64,000 nt of DNA from JAXGXJ01 sp040772905 (lineage in GTDB: Bacteria > Actinomycetota > Thermoleophilia > RBG-16-64-13): the NCBI GenBank assembly GCA_040772905.1, contig JAXGXJ010000005.1, positions 1-64,000 on the forward strand. The letters run 5' to 3'. Positions 50,202-58,613 of this stretch are shown piece by piece; the first letter of the stretch is position 1; each line of letters starts with the position of its first letter. The position numbers and the translations under genes are program-made. A model generated the notes under the pieces. The model saw only the letters and a program-made list of their open reading frames with translations, was not told the origin of the DNA and searched no databases.

Positions 50202-51176
50202 CTATCTCCCCAACCAGCCGTCCACCAGGGCCTGATTGGCGGGGTCACCGAGCCAGGCCTCTATGGCCTCTTCCTCGCGACCTTCTCCGTACTCATCGAT
50301 GACGACAAGAGACAGCGCGGCCAGGGAGGCGTCATCCATCTTGAAACTTGACAGCCACTGCGCGACGTCAGGATGGTCCTCGGTGAATCCGGGGCGGGCC
50401 AGCACATGGTCCTTATCGCCTTCACCGAAAAGGCCCTCGGGATCGTCCAAGTCCTTCAGATCGTGGGCACCGTAGACCCAGTGGGGTCTCCAGAGGGTCA
50501 CAACGATGGGCTCTTCCCGGTCGATGGCTCGCTTGAGTTCCGCCAACATGGCCGGAGTACTGCCCTCGAGCAACTCGTAGTCGTCGAGCCCGTATCCGGG
50601 CATGACGGCCTCGCGCGTGAGCCGCGTCAGGCCGGCTCCCGGCTCGATGCCGACGATCCTGCCGCCAAACGCGTCTGCCTTACCCTTCAGATCGGCAATC
50701 GAGTTCACGTCCGTCACATACGAGGGCACGGTGAGTTCCAGCGTGCAGTTGTCGTACCAGATGGTGAGGTCTTCGAGACTCTCGCCGTACTCGTTCCAGT
50801 AGTCCTCATGGGTTATGGGAAGCCACGCGTCAGTGAAGAAGTCGATGTCTCCCGCCGCCAATCCGGCGTAGATAGGTGCAGCATCGAGCTGGATCAGCTC
50901 CACGCTGTAGCCTTCGCCCTCCAGGATGTTCTTCCACAGGTATGTGGTGGCGATGCACTCGTCCCAGGCGATCCAGCCGATCTTTATGGTGCCCAGGTCA
51001 CCAGACGGCGGAGATGTCGAGTCGGGAGTGGACGCGCTCGTGGAGGTGGTCGTCTCCTCCCCGCCGTCCCCACACGCCGCCAAAGCCGATGTCATGGCGA
51101 CCAGCAGCAGGACGGCGAGCAGGCCGATCACAAGCCTCTTAGAGATGTCTATCTTCTTCTGTTCATGAAAACCCAT
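50202..51176 (-). CDS. opuAC: Glycine betaine/choline ABC transporter substrate-binding lipoprotein
   Basis: A 324-residue OpuAC-type receptor. Signal peptide with lipobox LAAC, Thr/Ser-rich linker, then the domain with IKIGWIAWDECIATTYLWKN, DIDFFTDAWLPITHEDYW and IVVTLWRPHWVYG, the last providing Trp residues of the aromatic cage for quaternary amines. AAAGGAG is 7 nt before the ATG. Last gene of the opu operon (permease stop 64 nt upstream). Confidence 0.92.
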   Translation of the reverse strand: MGFHEQKKIDISKRLVIGLLAVLLLVAMTSALAACGDGGEETTTSTSASTPDSTSPPSGDLGTIKIGWIAWDECIATTYLWKNILEGEGYSVELIQLDAAPIYAGLAAGDIDFFTDAWLPITHEDYWNEYGESLEDLTIWYDNCTLELTVPSYVTDVNSIADLKGKADAFGGRIVGIEPGAGLTRLTREAVMPGYGLDDYELLEGSTPAMLAELKRAIDREEPIVVTLWRPHWVYGAHDLKDLDDPEGLFGEGDKDHVLARPGFTEDHPDVAQWLSSFKMDDASLAALSLVVIDEYGEGREEEAIEAWLGDPANQALVDGWLGR

Positions 51177-51240
51177 GTGGACTCCTTTGCTCTTATCGCG
51201 TGCTCTGTTCTGAGTACCGGTGATAGATCCGCTCCTTTCG

Positions 51241-52128
51241 TTACGACGCTCCGACCTTTCGGGCGCCTTTCGAGCCGCTCAAAGCGGCCGTCAAACGGTC
51301 GAGAAAGATGGCTAAGATGACCACTGCCAGGCCACCCTCAAAACCCAGACCCACGTCGAGCCGCGTCACTCCGCGGTACACCACGGCTCCCAGGCCTCCC
51401 GCACCCACGATGCCGGCCGTGACCACCATGGACAGCGCCAACATGATCACCTGGTTCACACCGGCCATGAGAGTCGGCAGGGCGAGAGGCAGTTGTACGT
51501 TCCTCAGTATCTTGAAGCGCGAGGCGCCGAAGGCTTCTGCGGCCTCCACCACCTCCTTGTCCACTTGGCGCAGACCAAGTTCCGTCAACCTCACAGCCGG
51601 AGGCATGGCGAAGATCACGGTGGCGAACACGCCGGGGACCTTGCCGATGCCGAAGAAGATGATGGCCGGTATCAGATAGACGAAGACGGGCAACGTCTGC
51701 ATGAAGTCCAGGATGGGCCGGAAGACGGCGCTGGCGGCCTGGTTGTTCGCCGCCAAGATACCCAAGGGCACCCCTATGACCACGGCCACGAACGCGGCCA
51801 CCACCACCAACGACAGCGTCGACATGGCGTCGCTCCACAGCAACATGCTGTGGATGAGCATGAAGCCCAGGAACGAGGTGGCCCCGAACACGAATCCCTT
51901 GGCCCTCCAGCCCACCAGGCCGAAGATGACGGCCATCACGTAGGGCGACAACCAGAGGAGCGCGTGTTCGAGCCCGCCCGTCATGTAGTTCACCACTGCG
52001 CTTATGAAATCGAACAGCCAGCTGACCGAGTCGGTGAGCCAGTTGACGACGGACTCCACCCAGTCGCCCACCGGCACGCGGAACTCCACGAAGAGCCCTG
52101 TGAAGACAGCGGTCAGCACGATCACCAA
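51241..52128 (-). CDS. opuAB: Glycine betaine/proline ABC transporter permease
   Basis: A 295-residue permease of the ProW/OpuAB group with about seven helices and the coupling motif EAAEAFGASRFKILRNVQLP; RVPVGDWVESVVNWLTD is the usual N-terminal amphipathic region. Start is TTG 52128 (or GTG 52125), with GGAGG 6 nt upstream. A second strong AAGGAGG follows the opuAA stop, but in that frame no ATG, GTG or TTG occurs before 52128, so about 25 N-terminal codons would need an ATC or CTG start. Confidence 0.9.
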   Translation of the reverse strand: MVIVLTAVFTGLFVEFRVPVGDWVESVVNWLTDSVSWLFDFISAVVNYMTGGLEHALLWLSPYVMAVIFGLVGWRAKGFVFGATSFLGFMLIHSMLLWSDAMSTLSLVVVAAFVAVVIGVPLGILAANNQAASAVFRPILDFMQTLPVFVYLIPAIIFFGIGKVPGVFATVIFAMPPAVRLTELGLRQVDKEVVEAAEAFGASRFKILRNVQLPLALPTLMAGVNQVIMLALSMVVTAGIVGAGGLGAVVYRGVTRLDVGLGFEGGLAVVILAIFLDRLTAALSGSKGARKVGAS

Positions 52129-52230
52129 CCCGATCCTCCACAGGATCCGCAGGCGCCTGTTGGACTCGTGCCCCAGATGGAAGTCACTCGTCTTGAACTG
52201 TTGGATGCCTCTGTCTACGATCGGTCCTCC

Positions 52231-53508
52231 TTAAGCCAAAGACGCGGGGGTCAACTCCCCAGCCGTCTGCATCTCTTCCGCGGAGACGGTCTCCGACGCG
52301 CCGCCGGCGTCGCCGTCGCCGTTCGTCACCGTCGTCTTCTCTCCCAGGGCCATGAGCAGCGCCACTCGTGGCACCACGCCCACGAACCTGCCGTCCTCCA
52401 CCACCGGGAGCGGCAGCACGTACTCCGCCGAGGGGACCAGTAGTTCCGAGATGGGGGTGTCGGGACTGACGATCGGTATGTCGGGGTGCACCAGATGGTC
52501 CAGCCGGGACTCGCCCTTCCTCACCGCCTCAATCACCTCGTCAGCGTGGACCACGCCCAGAAGGCGCCGTCCCGTCGACGTGAGATGAAGAGCCGACACC
52601 TGCTTCTCGCTCATGGCCTTCAAGGCGGCTGACGGGCCCTCCCACACAGGAAGGACCGCCACAGGCTCCCTCATGATCGAACTGGCTGTGAGCACGCGCG
52701 AACGATCGACCTGCTGGACGAAGGCGGCCACATACTCGGTGGCCGGATTCCTGAGGATCTCCTCCGCCGTGCCGATCTGCTCCATCTGACCATCCTTCAG
52801 GATGGCGATGCGGTCGCCAAGGAACATGGCCTCGTTGAGATCGTGGGTGATGAACACCACCGTCTTCTTGAGCTCGCTCTGCAGCGTGACCAGTTGCTGC
52901 TGCATCTCGCTGCGGATGAGCGGGTCCAGAGCGCTGAAGGCCTCGTCCATGAGCAGGACGTCCGAGTCGGTGGCGATGGCTCTCGCCAGACCCACTCGCT
53001 GCTGCATACCTCCCGACAGCTGGTGGGGATACTTATCCTCCCAGCCGGCCAGCCCCACCATCTCCAACGCTTCGCGCGCCTTGGCCCTGGTGGTGGCTCT
53101 CCCGGCCCCCTTTACCTCCAGACCCCAGCCGGTGTTATCCAGGACGCTGTAATGAGGGAACAGAGCGAAGTGCTGGAACACCATGCTGAGCTTCTCAAGC
53201 CTCAGCTGCCGCAGTTCCTTGTGGTTCAGTTTGGTCAGGTCGACACCGTCCACCAGCACCGAGCCGCCGGTGGGCTCGTAGAGGCGGTTGATGCACCGTA
53301 CCAGAGTCGACTTGCCCGACCCCGACAGGCCCATCACTACGAAGATCTCGCCCTCTTTCACGTCGAACGACATGTCGATCACGGCCGGGACCGCGTCCAG
53401 CCGCGCGCGCACCTCGCTGAGGGCAACTCCGTCTCTGAGCAGCTCGTAGGCTCGGGAGTCGTCCTTGCCGAATATCTTGTAGAGCTTTCTGATCTCTATC
53501 TTGTTCAT
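52231..53508 (-). CDS. opuAA: Glycine betaine ABC transporter ATP-binding protein with CBS domains
   Basis: A 425-residue ATPase: Walker A GLSGSGKST, signature LSGGMQQRVGLARAIA, Walker B VLLMDEAFSALD, H-loop VFITHD, then a C-terminal CBS pair (about 285-400: SIMREPVAVLPVWEG, LLGVVHADEVIEAV, RFVGVVPRVALLMAL). CBS modules of OpuA-type ATPases sense ionic strength or nucleotides such as c-di-AMP (family knowledge). ATG 53508 starts MNKIEIRKLYKIFG. First gene of the operon, preceded by a long leader. Confidence 0.93.
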   Translation of the reverse strand: MNKIEIRKLYKIFGKDDSRAYELLRDGVALSEVRARLDAVPAVIDMSFDVKEGEIFVVMGLSGSGKSTLVRCINRLYEPTGGSVLVDGVDLTKLNHKELRQLRLEKLSMVFQHFALFPHYSVLDNTGWGLEVKGAGRATTRAKAREALEMVGLAGWEDKYPHQLSGGMQQRVGLARAIATDSDVLLMDEAFSALDPLIRSEMQQQLVTLQSELKKTVVFITHDLNEAMFLGDRIAILKDGQMEQIGTAEEILRNPATEYVAAFVQQVDRSRVLTASSIMREPVAVLPVWEGPSAALKAMSEKQVSALHLTSTGRRLLGVVHADEVIEAVRKGESRLDHLVHPDIPIVSPDTPISELLVPSAEYVLPLPVVEDGRFVGVVPRVALLMALGEKTTVTNGDGDAGGASETVSAEEMQTAGELTPASLA

Positions 53509-53802
53509 ACGATGATGTGTCACCTCCCGTCCCGTCGAGCAGGCCGAAGCCAAGGGCGGTCCCTGCCCGTGAAGACAGGTCCTCCCGAAAACGGGCACGG
53601 AAAAGGTGTATCTGGAGAATGCCCGCGATAACGGGGATCAGATATTGTGTTTTTGAGAGCGGCCCTTCAGGGCCTGGAGGGGAGCCTTACGCCGCTACGC
53701 GTAGGCAATGTGACAAGTTGAGAGCTTGCCTTGTCCCGTCTTTCTTTCCCCTTTTCTGGTTCAGATGACTCGGGTAGTCGCTTTTTCTCTCCTGGCTTGG
53801 TG
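53509..53802 (-). other. Long structured 5' leader of the opu operon
   Basis: About 295 nt lie between the predicted start near 53802 and the opuAA ATG, with no coding sequence. Several local stems are visible on the minus strand, for example GGCCCT-GA-AGGGCC near 53661-53674, GACAAG...CTTGTC near 53712-53736 and the 10-bp palindrome CTACGCGTAG near 53695-53704. I could not match it to ydaO, glycine, ykkC or other riboswitch consensuses, so its class is open. Confidence 0.5.
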
Positions 53803-53808
53803 ACGGGC

Positions 53809-53837
53809 ATTCTACCCCATCAGGGCCGGGATGACCA
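53809..53837 (-). promoter_or_regulatory. Promoter of the opu operon
   Basis: On the minus strand TGGTCA (53837-53832), 17 bp, TAGAAT (53814-53809). It lies 112 nt after the hisG stop. Confidence 0.58.
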
Positions 53838-53920
53838 CCGCACCGGGCCGGAGACCGCGGGAGGCCGCACCGGTCGAGGGAGAGTAAGACGGCCGGGGAG
53901 AAGCCATTGACGGATGCCGG

Positions 53921-53941
53921 GGGCGCCGCAAGTCGGCGCCC
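53921..53941 (-). terminator. Hairpin after hisG
   Basis: Arms GGGCGCC and GGCGCCC around a 7-nt loop, 8 nt downstream of the hisG stop on the minus strand. No U tract; a likely G/C-rich terminator. Confidence 0.6.
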
Positions 53942-53948
53942 TGTCTCA

Positions 53949-54818
53949 TCACATGATGATCTTGTTGAGGGGGCATTCCACGATGCCCTGCGCTCCGGCT
54001 TCCTTCAGCCTGGGGAGGATGAGGCGGACGGCCGACTCGTCGATGATGGTGCTCACCGCCACCCATTCTTCGTCGCTCAGGGTGGAGACGGTGGGCTCGA
54101 GTAACGCCGGCAGCACCTCAACCACATCGGGAAGACGGTCGCGGCGCACGTTCATCATCAGGCTCACCTTTCCCGCTGCGTCCATGGCTCCTTGGAGCAG
54201 CACGGCGAGATCGTCGATCTTCTTGCGCTTCGTCGGATCCTGCCAAGAATCGAGATTGGCGATGAGTCGAGTGTTCGATTCCAACACCGTCTCGACTATC
54301 CGCAGTTTGTTCGCCCGTAGAGAACTCCCGGTCTCGGTGACCTCGACGATGGCGTCCGCCAGTTCGGGGGGTTTGACCTCGGTGGCTCCCCAGCTGAACT
54401 CCACCCTTGCCTTGACGCCTTTCTCGGCCAGATAGCGCTTGGTGGTCGCCACCAGCTCGGTGGCGATCACCTTGCCCTCCAGGTCGTGGACGCTGACGAC
54501 CGGAGACGATTCCGGCACGGCCAGCACCCAGCGCACCTTACCCGCGCCCTGTTTGGAGTACACCAGATCGACCACCGGCTGGACCGAAGCCTCGCTCTCC
54601 TGCACCCAATCGAGGCCGGTGAAGCCCGCATCGAGGATGCCGTTCTCCACGTAGCGCGCCATCTCTTGCGCGCGCACCAGACGGCATTCGATCTCCGGGT
54701 CGTCGACCACCGGGAAGTACGAGCGTCTGCTGGTGGTCACGTTGAAGCCGGCACGGCGAAGCAGCTCGATAGTGCTGTTCTCCAGGCTACCCTTAGGTAT
54801 TCCGAGTCTGAGGATCAT
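53949..54818 (-). CDS. hisG: ATP phosphoribosyltransferase (long form)
   Basis: A 289-residue HisG, first enzyme of histidine synthesis. It has RLGIPKGSLENSTIELLRRA at the start, ENGILDAGFTGLDWVQE, the PRPP-binding loop in ADAIVEVTETGSSLRANKL, and the C-terminal ACT-like regulatory domain of long-form enzymes (about 215-289). The long form works without HisZ and is feedback-inhibited by His. ATG 54818. Other his genes are not adjacent. Confidence 0.94.
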   Translation of the reverse strand: MILRLGIPKGSLENSTIELLRRAGFNVTTSRRSYFPVVDDPEIECRLVRAQEMARYVENGILDAGFTGLDWVQESEASVQPVVDLVYSKQGAGKVRWVLAVPESSPVVSVHDLEGKVIATELVATTKRYLAEKGVKARVEFSWGATEVKPPELADAIVEVTETGSSLRANKLRIVETVLESNTRLIANLDSWQDPTKRKKIDDLAVLLQGAMDAAGKVSLMMNVRRDRLPDVVEVLPALLEPTVSTLSDEEWVAVSTIIDESAVRLILPRLKEAGAQGIVECPLNKIIM

Positions 54819-54997
54819 TCATCCGCTCTCTGTCGGGGCATGGCGCCGGTTTCTGTCCGTGCGGCGCCGCACCAACCGGGGCGACGCCTCCAGACCGGGC
54901 GAAGCAGGATACCACCGAGGGGACGAGCGGACCAGACAAGGCGGGCCGAGGCCGCACCCACAGGGCCGAGACGGCGCCCACAGGCCCCGAGAGAGGC

Positions 54998-55393
54998 TCA
55001 CTTCACAGCTGTCGCCTCGATCTCGATCATGAACTCGGGCATGGCCAAGCTCATCACTCCCAGCAGCGTCGAGGCGGGTTTGCAGCCGGCTGCGCGCAGA
55101 CGAGCGCTCACTTTGCGCGCGGCTTCGTGGAAGGCCGGTATGTCGGTGACGAAGATGTCCAGCCTGACCACATCGCTCAGTCCCATGCCCGCCTGGGCCA
55201 GCACCTGCTCGAGGTTGTCCAGCGCACAGTGGTATTGAGCCTCCATATCACCGGGATGAAGAGGCCGGCCGTCGGCATCGGCCGCGACCTGGCCGGCGCA
55301 GTACACGATCCGCCCGGCTTGGGTGACTTCGACGGCTTGCGAGAAATCGAGCTCGTCCTGCCAGCTCCAAGGATCGATCGATCTGCGTTCCAC
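54998..55393 (-). CDS. RidA family (YjgF/UK114) protein
   Basis: A 131-residue Rid-family protein: GRIVYCAGQVAADADGRPLH, CALDNLEQVLAQAGMGLSDV, and KPASTLLGVMSLAMPEFMIEIE, whose place for the deaminase Arg reads as P-E, with no clear R-x-x-V-E active-site Arg. True RidA uses that Arg to hydrolyse reactive enamines, so this is probably another Rid subfamily. GTG 55393 with AAAGGAG 7 nt upstream is preferred to the frame from 55426. Confidence 0.82.
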   Translation of the reverse strand: MERRSIDPWSWQDELDFSQAVEVTQAGRIVYCAGQVAADADGRPLHPGDMEAQYHCALDNLEQVLAQAGMGLSDVVRLDIFVTDIPAFHEAARKVSARLRAAGCKPASTLLGVMSLAMPEFMIEIEATAVK

Positions 55394-55486
55394 GAGAGGC
55401 TCCTTTCTGTCGACTCGCGGCGACACCCATCTTCTTCGGGGCCGACCGCAATTCCTGGGAAGCGAGAAACCTGTGAGCTTCGTCCC

Positions 55487-55848
55487 TCATTGGCTCTTCC
55501 GCTCGTCACTCATCGCCGCCAGCGTCCGATAGGCCATGGCCAGACGGGGATTGCGCTCCAGCGTCTCCCTGTGCTCGAGGAGGAAGTTCCAGTACAGGTG
55601 TTCCAGTGCAGGTAGTTGAATGGACATGCTCCCTCCCCCATCTTCAGCCGCACCTCGTACCCACAGGTGCGGCAGTAGTCGGACACGCGGTCTATGTAGG
55701 CACCGCCGGCGGCATACGGCTTGGAGGCAAGCAGTCCGCCGTCCGCGCACAAGGCCATCCCATGGGTGTTCGGCAATTCCACCCACTCGAAGGCATCGGC
55801 GTACACACTCAGATACCAGTCGCTGAACAGGACGCGCAGAGTGCTCAC
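55487..55848 (-). pseudogene. Remnant of a photolyase/cryptochrome-like gene (C-terminal, frameshifted)
   Basis: In one frame from about 55848 the sequence reads FSDWYLSVYADAFEWVELPNTHGM, KPYAAGGAYIDRVSDYC and GEGACPFNYLHWN, which is the C-terminal part of prokaryotic Fe-S photolyases (COG3046). A tandem 14-bp duplication (55587-55600 and 55601-55614) then shifts the frame; the ending LYWNFLLEHRETLERNPRLA continues in the frame that stops at 55487. The first roughly 400 residues of the gene are absent upstream. It is a degraded fragment, not a functional enzyme. Confidence 0.8.
55587..55614. repeat. 14-bp tandem duplication inside the photolyase remnant
   Basis: GTTCCAGTACAGGT followed directly by GTTCCAGTGCAGGT (one mismatch). 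The duplication adds 14 bases, not a multiple of three, and explains the frame change. Confidence 0.85.
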
Positions 55849-55988
55849 AGTGGGACCCGGAGCGAGACCATCCTTACCACGGCGCCGACCTCCCCGCCGA
55901 TGTGCCCGGCGCCGGTCTGACCCGGTCGGGCCCCAATCGGTCGCGTAAGACTGAACCTACACTTCAGCCTGAGCAAGAGCCGCCTCGA

Positions 55989-56183
55989 CTACTTCTTGCG
56001 AGCTTTCCCCACTGCCGCCAGAGGAGCCACGGCGATCCACAGGGTGATGGTGATGAGCATCGCGTCCACATAGCCGATGTCGGGAAGGCCAAGTCTGCTG
56101 GAGATCGGCCCCCAGAGCAACATGAAGAACAGAGAGCTCAGGAAGAAACCCGGTATCGCCCCTAGAATGCTGAAGTAACCCAT
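55989..56183 (-). CDS. Small two-helix membrane protein
   Basis: A 64-residue protein with two hydrophobic helices (GAIPGFFLSSLFFMLLWG and AMLITITLWIAVAPLAAVG) and a basic C-terminus. An AGGAGGTAGGAC site precedes ATG 56183, a strong sign of translation. It follows the kinase-BON gene by 69 nt on the same strand. Family not recognised. Confidence 0.68.
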   Translation of the reverse strand: MGYFSILGAIPGFFLSSLFFMLLWGPISSRLGLPDIGYVDAMLITITLWIAVAPLAAVGKARKK

Positions 56184-56252
56184 GTCCTACCTCCTGTGAC
56201 AGTCGTCAACCGCCGCGCCCCACCCGCGCCGCGCGAGCGCGCGGTCACGTCC

Positions 56253-57065
56253 TCACCAGCTCCAGTGAGCCCCGACACCCACACGATCGTCGAGCGTCCG
56301 CACGCCCTCCACGCTCTGTGCCACTTCCTCGATGGCGTTGATGGCACGCGTGTTGGGAGCAACCCCCGTGATGAGTACTCTGCCGTCGTCAGCACTCACT
56401 CGAATGTTGGCCGCGCGTGTCCGCGGATCCTTGGTCAGCGCCGCCCAGACCATGCTGCTCAGATACAGGTCGGCAAACGCCTTGCGCGAAACGTCCGTGG
56501 GCTGGAAGTCATCCAAACGGGTCATCTGCACGAGCGTCGCCACCGCCCCCTCCACGCTGATGTCGTCGAGATTCATGACCACATCGTACAGAGAGGGGTC
56601 CTGCCACTCGACTCCGTACAGGAAGCGCGTCCATTTGCTCAGTTGCGCATCGAGCTTGCGCAGATGCGCGGTTGCTTCCTTGTGGCTCATGTGGAAATCC
56701 CGCATGAGCTCGGCGATACGCTTCTCAGAGCCCGCGATGATACGCACCCGCAGGACGTGGCCGATGCCGCTCAGCAGGAAATGCCCGGCGTAGCCGTGGT
56801 AGACGAAGTCGCCACCCTGGGCACGCTTGAGCAGCGCGGCGCGGACCAGGTTCAAGTGCGCAGGAATGCGCCCCGGCGTCTTCTCCCAGAAGCGCGGAGG
56901 CTCCTGAAGCGTCGACAACAAGTCACGCTCATCCACGCCCGAGTCTTCGGCTGCCTCGAGTATCACCTCACGGCTGGCACAGGGATGCTGCAGCTCCTGA
57001 GCCAATCTCTCGGCCACGGCGATGCCGCCGACGTAGCTACCTCTGGAAATGGTCACGATGGCCAT
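56253..57065 (-). CDS. Cytidylate kinase-like protein with C-terminal BON domain
   Basis: A 270-residue protein. Residues 1-195 match the cytidylate-kinase-like family (ISRGSYVGGIAVAERLAQEL as a modified P-loop, VYHGYAGHFLLSGIGHVLRV). Residues about 200-265 form a BON-like domain (NIRVSADDGRVLITGVAP, EEVAQSVEGVRTLDDRV), a module usually found in periplasmic or membrane-associated proteins. ATG 57065 directly abuts the MFS stop, with GGGGAGGTGAG upstream. The nucleotide substrate is uncertain. Confidence 0.83.
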   Translation of the reverse strand: MAIVTISRGSYVGGIAVAERLAQELQHPCASREVILEAAEDSGVDERDLLSTLQEPPRFWEKTPGRIPAHLNLVRAALLKRAQGGDFVYHGYAGHFLLSGIGHVLRVRIIAGSEKRIAELMRDFHMSHKEATAHLRKLDAQLSKWTRFLYGVEWQDPSLYDVVMNLDDISVEGAVATLVQMTRLDDFQPTDVSRKAFADLYLSSMVWAALTKDPRTRAANIRVSADDGRVLITGVAPNTRAINAIEEVAQSVEGVRTLDDRVGVGAHWSW

Positions 57066-58388
57066 CTACTCACCTCCCCTCGTCGAGCTGAGGCCATCCG
57101 CAGACTCGCAGCGCACTCCACCCACGATACGACTGACCACGGCGAGCGCGGCAGCCAACACCATGAGCACGATGATGATGATATACGAGAGGTCCGACGA
57201 ACCTGTCCGGTCTCGGATGAGACCGTTCAGCCAAGGCATCACCAGACCGGCCGCCCCGAAGGCCGCGAAGAGCAGCCCGTAGTTGAGCCCGAAATTGCGT
57301 ATCCCGAAGTAATCCTTGCAGGCCGCGGGGAACAGAGCCAGGTTGGCGCCGTAATTGAAGCCAAGCAGGAAAGCGATTATCAGGATCACGGGCCACGGCC
57401 CACCGGCGCCGCTCAGCCAGTACAGGACGCCCACGACGATCGCCTGCAGGATGAACTCGCCGAGAAGAGTCCATTGGCGGCCGATCCTATCGGAGATGAC
57501 GCCGGCCAGGATGCGGCCGGCGCTGTTGCCCACCGCCAAGACGACGACGGCTATGAAGGCGAGCGATCCCAGTGCCTGCTTACCCAGGTCCGACGCCACG
57601 CTGATGAACATGAGCCCTGCCGCTGCGCCGATGAAGTACATGATGAACAGCAACCAGAACTGCACCGAGCGCAGCATCACCCGCCACTCCACCTCCATGG
57701 ACCGGGGACGCCCACCGGCCAGCAGGCGATGCCGGGCCGGCTGGATGAGATGGCCTTCGGGTGGATTGCGGACGAACAGCGACAGGATGCCCACCACCAC
57801 CCAGGTGATGACGCCCAACGCGATCATGGTCTCCGAGACCCCTTTCTCGACCGCGCCCGACGCAGTGGTGGTCTGGAACACATCCAGGAGCCACGCCGTC
57901 AGCGGTGCCAGCACCACAGGCGCGAGCCCGAAGCCCGCCACCACGATGCCGGTGACGAGGCCGGTGCGCTCGGGCGGGAACCACTTGAGTGACGCGGGGG
58001 TGGTGGCCGAATAGCCGAGACCCACCCCACTGCCGGTCACCACGCCGAAGCCGACGATATATGCCACCAGCGACGACCCGCCCAGCCCACAGATGATGCA
58101 ACCCAATCCGGCCAAGAAACCGCCAAGCAGGATGGCGATGCGCGGCCCATAGCGATCCTGAAGCCGCCCGGCGGGGATCATGGTGACGGCGAAGAAGACG
58201 GTCATGAGGGAATAGGGCAGGGCCATGTCGGCGTTGCTCCATCCCCACGACTCGGGGATGCCGGCCTTCACGACGCTCCATACATAGAGGATGCCCAGCA
58301 CGAGCCCCATGCCCGCGGCAGCGAACGTCACCAACCAGCCTCGGTAGAAACTGATGGTTATGTTCACCTGGGTAGGCGTGCTGTTCAC
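57066..58388 (-). CDS. MFS transporter of the oxalate/formate antiporter (OFA) type
   Basis: A 440-residue, 12-helix MFS protein: RGWLVTFAAAGMGLVLGILY, YSLMTVFFAVTMIPAGRLQD, GVGLGYSATTPASLKWFPPE and AGVISDRIGRQWTLL are typical of the OFA family of monocarboxylate/dicarboxylate transporters. GTG start 58388. Its stop abuts the kinase-BON start codon, so both are expressed together. Substrate not predictable. Confidence 0.88.
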   Translation of the reverse strand: MNSTPTQVNITISFYRGWLVTFAAAGMGLVLGILYVWSVVKAGIPESWGWSNADMALPYSLMTVFFAVTMIPAGRLQDRYGPRIAILLGGFLAGLGCIICGLGGSSLVAYIVGFGVVTGSGVGLGYSATTPASLKWFPPERTGLVTGIVVAGFGLAPVVLAPLTAWLLDVFQTTTASGAVEKGVSETMIALGVITWVVVGILSLFVRNPPEGHLIQPARHRLLAGGRPRSMEVEWRVMLRSVQFWLLFIMYFIGAAAGLMFISVASDLGKQALGSLAFIAVVVLAVGNSAGRILAGVISDRIGRQWTLLGEFILQAIVVGVLYWLSGAGGPWPVILIIAFLLGFNYGANLALFPAACKDYFGIRNFGLNYGLLFAAFGAAGLVMPWLNGLIRDRTGSSDLSYIIIIVLMVLAAALAVVSRIVGGVRCESADGLSSTRGGE

Positions 58389-58601
58389 GTGGCCTCACTC
58401 GTCCGTCGTCGCGTGCCGATGATGGCACATCCCATGACACCTCTGACACGCCCAGCATACGGGCAACGCGCCGGGTCTGCCAGCACCGTGAGCCCCGGGA
58501 TGTCACTCGCCGCGGAGTGACTGCCGTATCTGCACACGCGGGTCGAAGAGGCCTCCGATCTCACATATTGCGGAGACGCTTCGGTGTGATACTCCTACTG
58601 G

Positions 58602-58607
58602 TATCAT
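58602..58607 (+). promoter_or_regulatory. TATCAT -10 element of an apparently leaderless gene
   Basis: TATCAT ends 6 nt before the ATG at 58614, which places transcription start at the start codon; there is no Shine-Dalgarno. Confidence 0.58.
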
Positions 58608-58613
58608 TCCCCC

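Noticed and set aside
53509..53802. Possible ydaO (c-di-AMP) riboswitch in the opu leader
   Set aside because: The conserved ydaO core sequences, such as the CAGCTAACCTCG-like 3' segment, are not present.
56196..57992. Plus-strand open frame of 598 codons
   Set aside because: It lies opposite the kinase-BON and OFA genes and is His/Arg/Asp-rich, typical of antisense frames in high-GC DNA.
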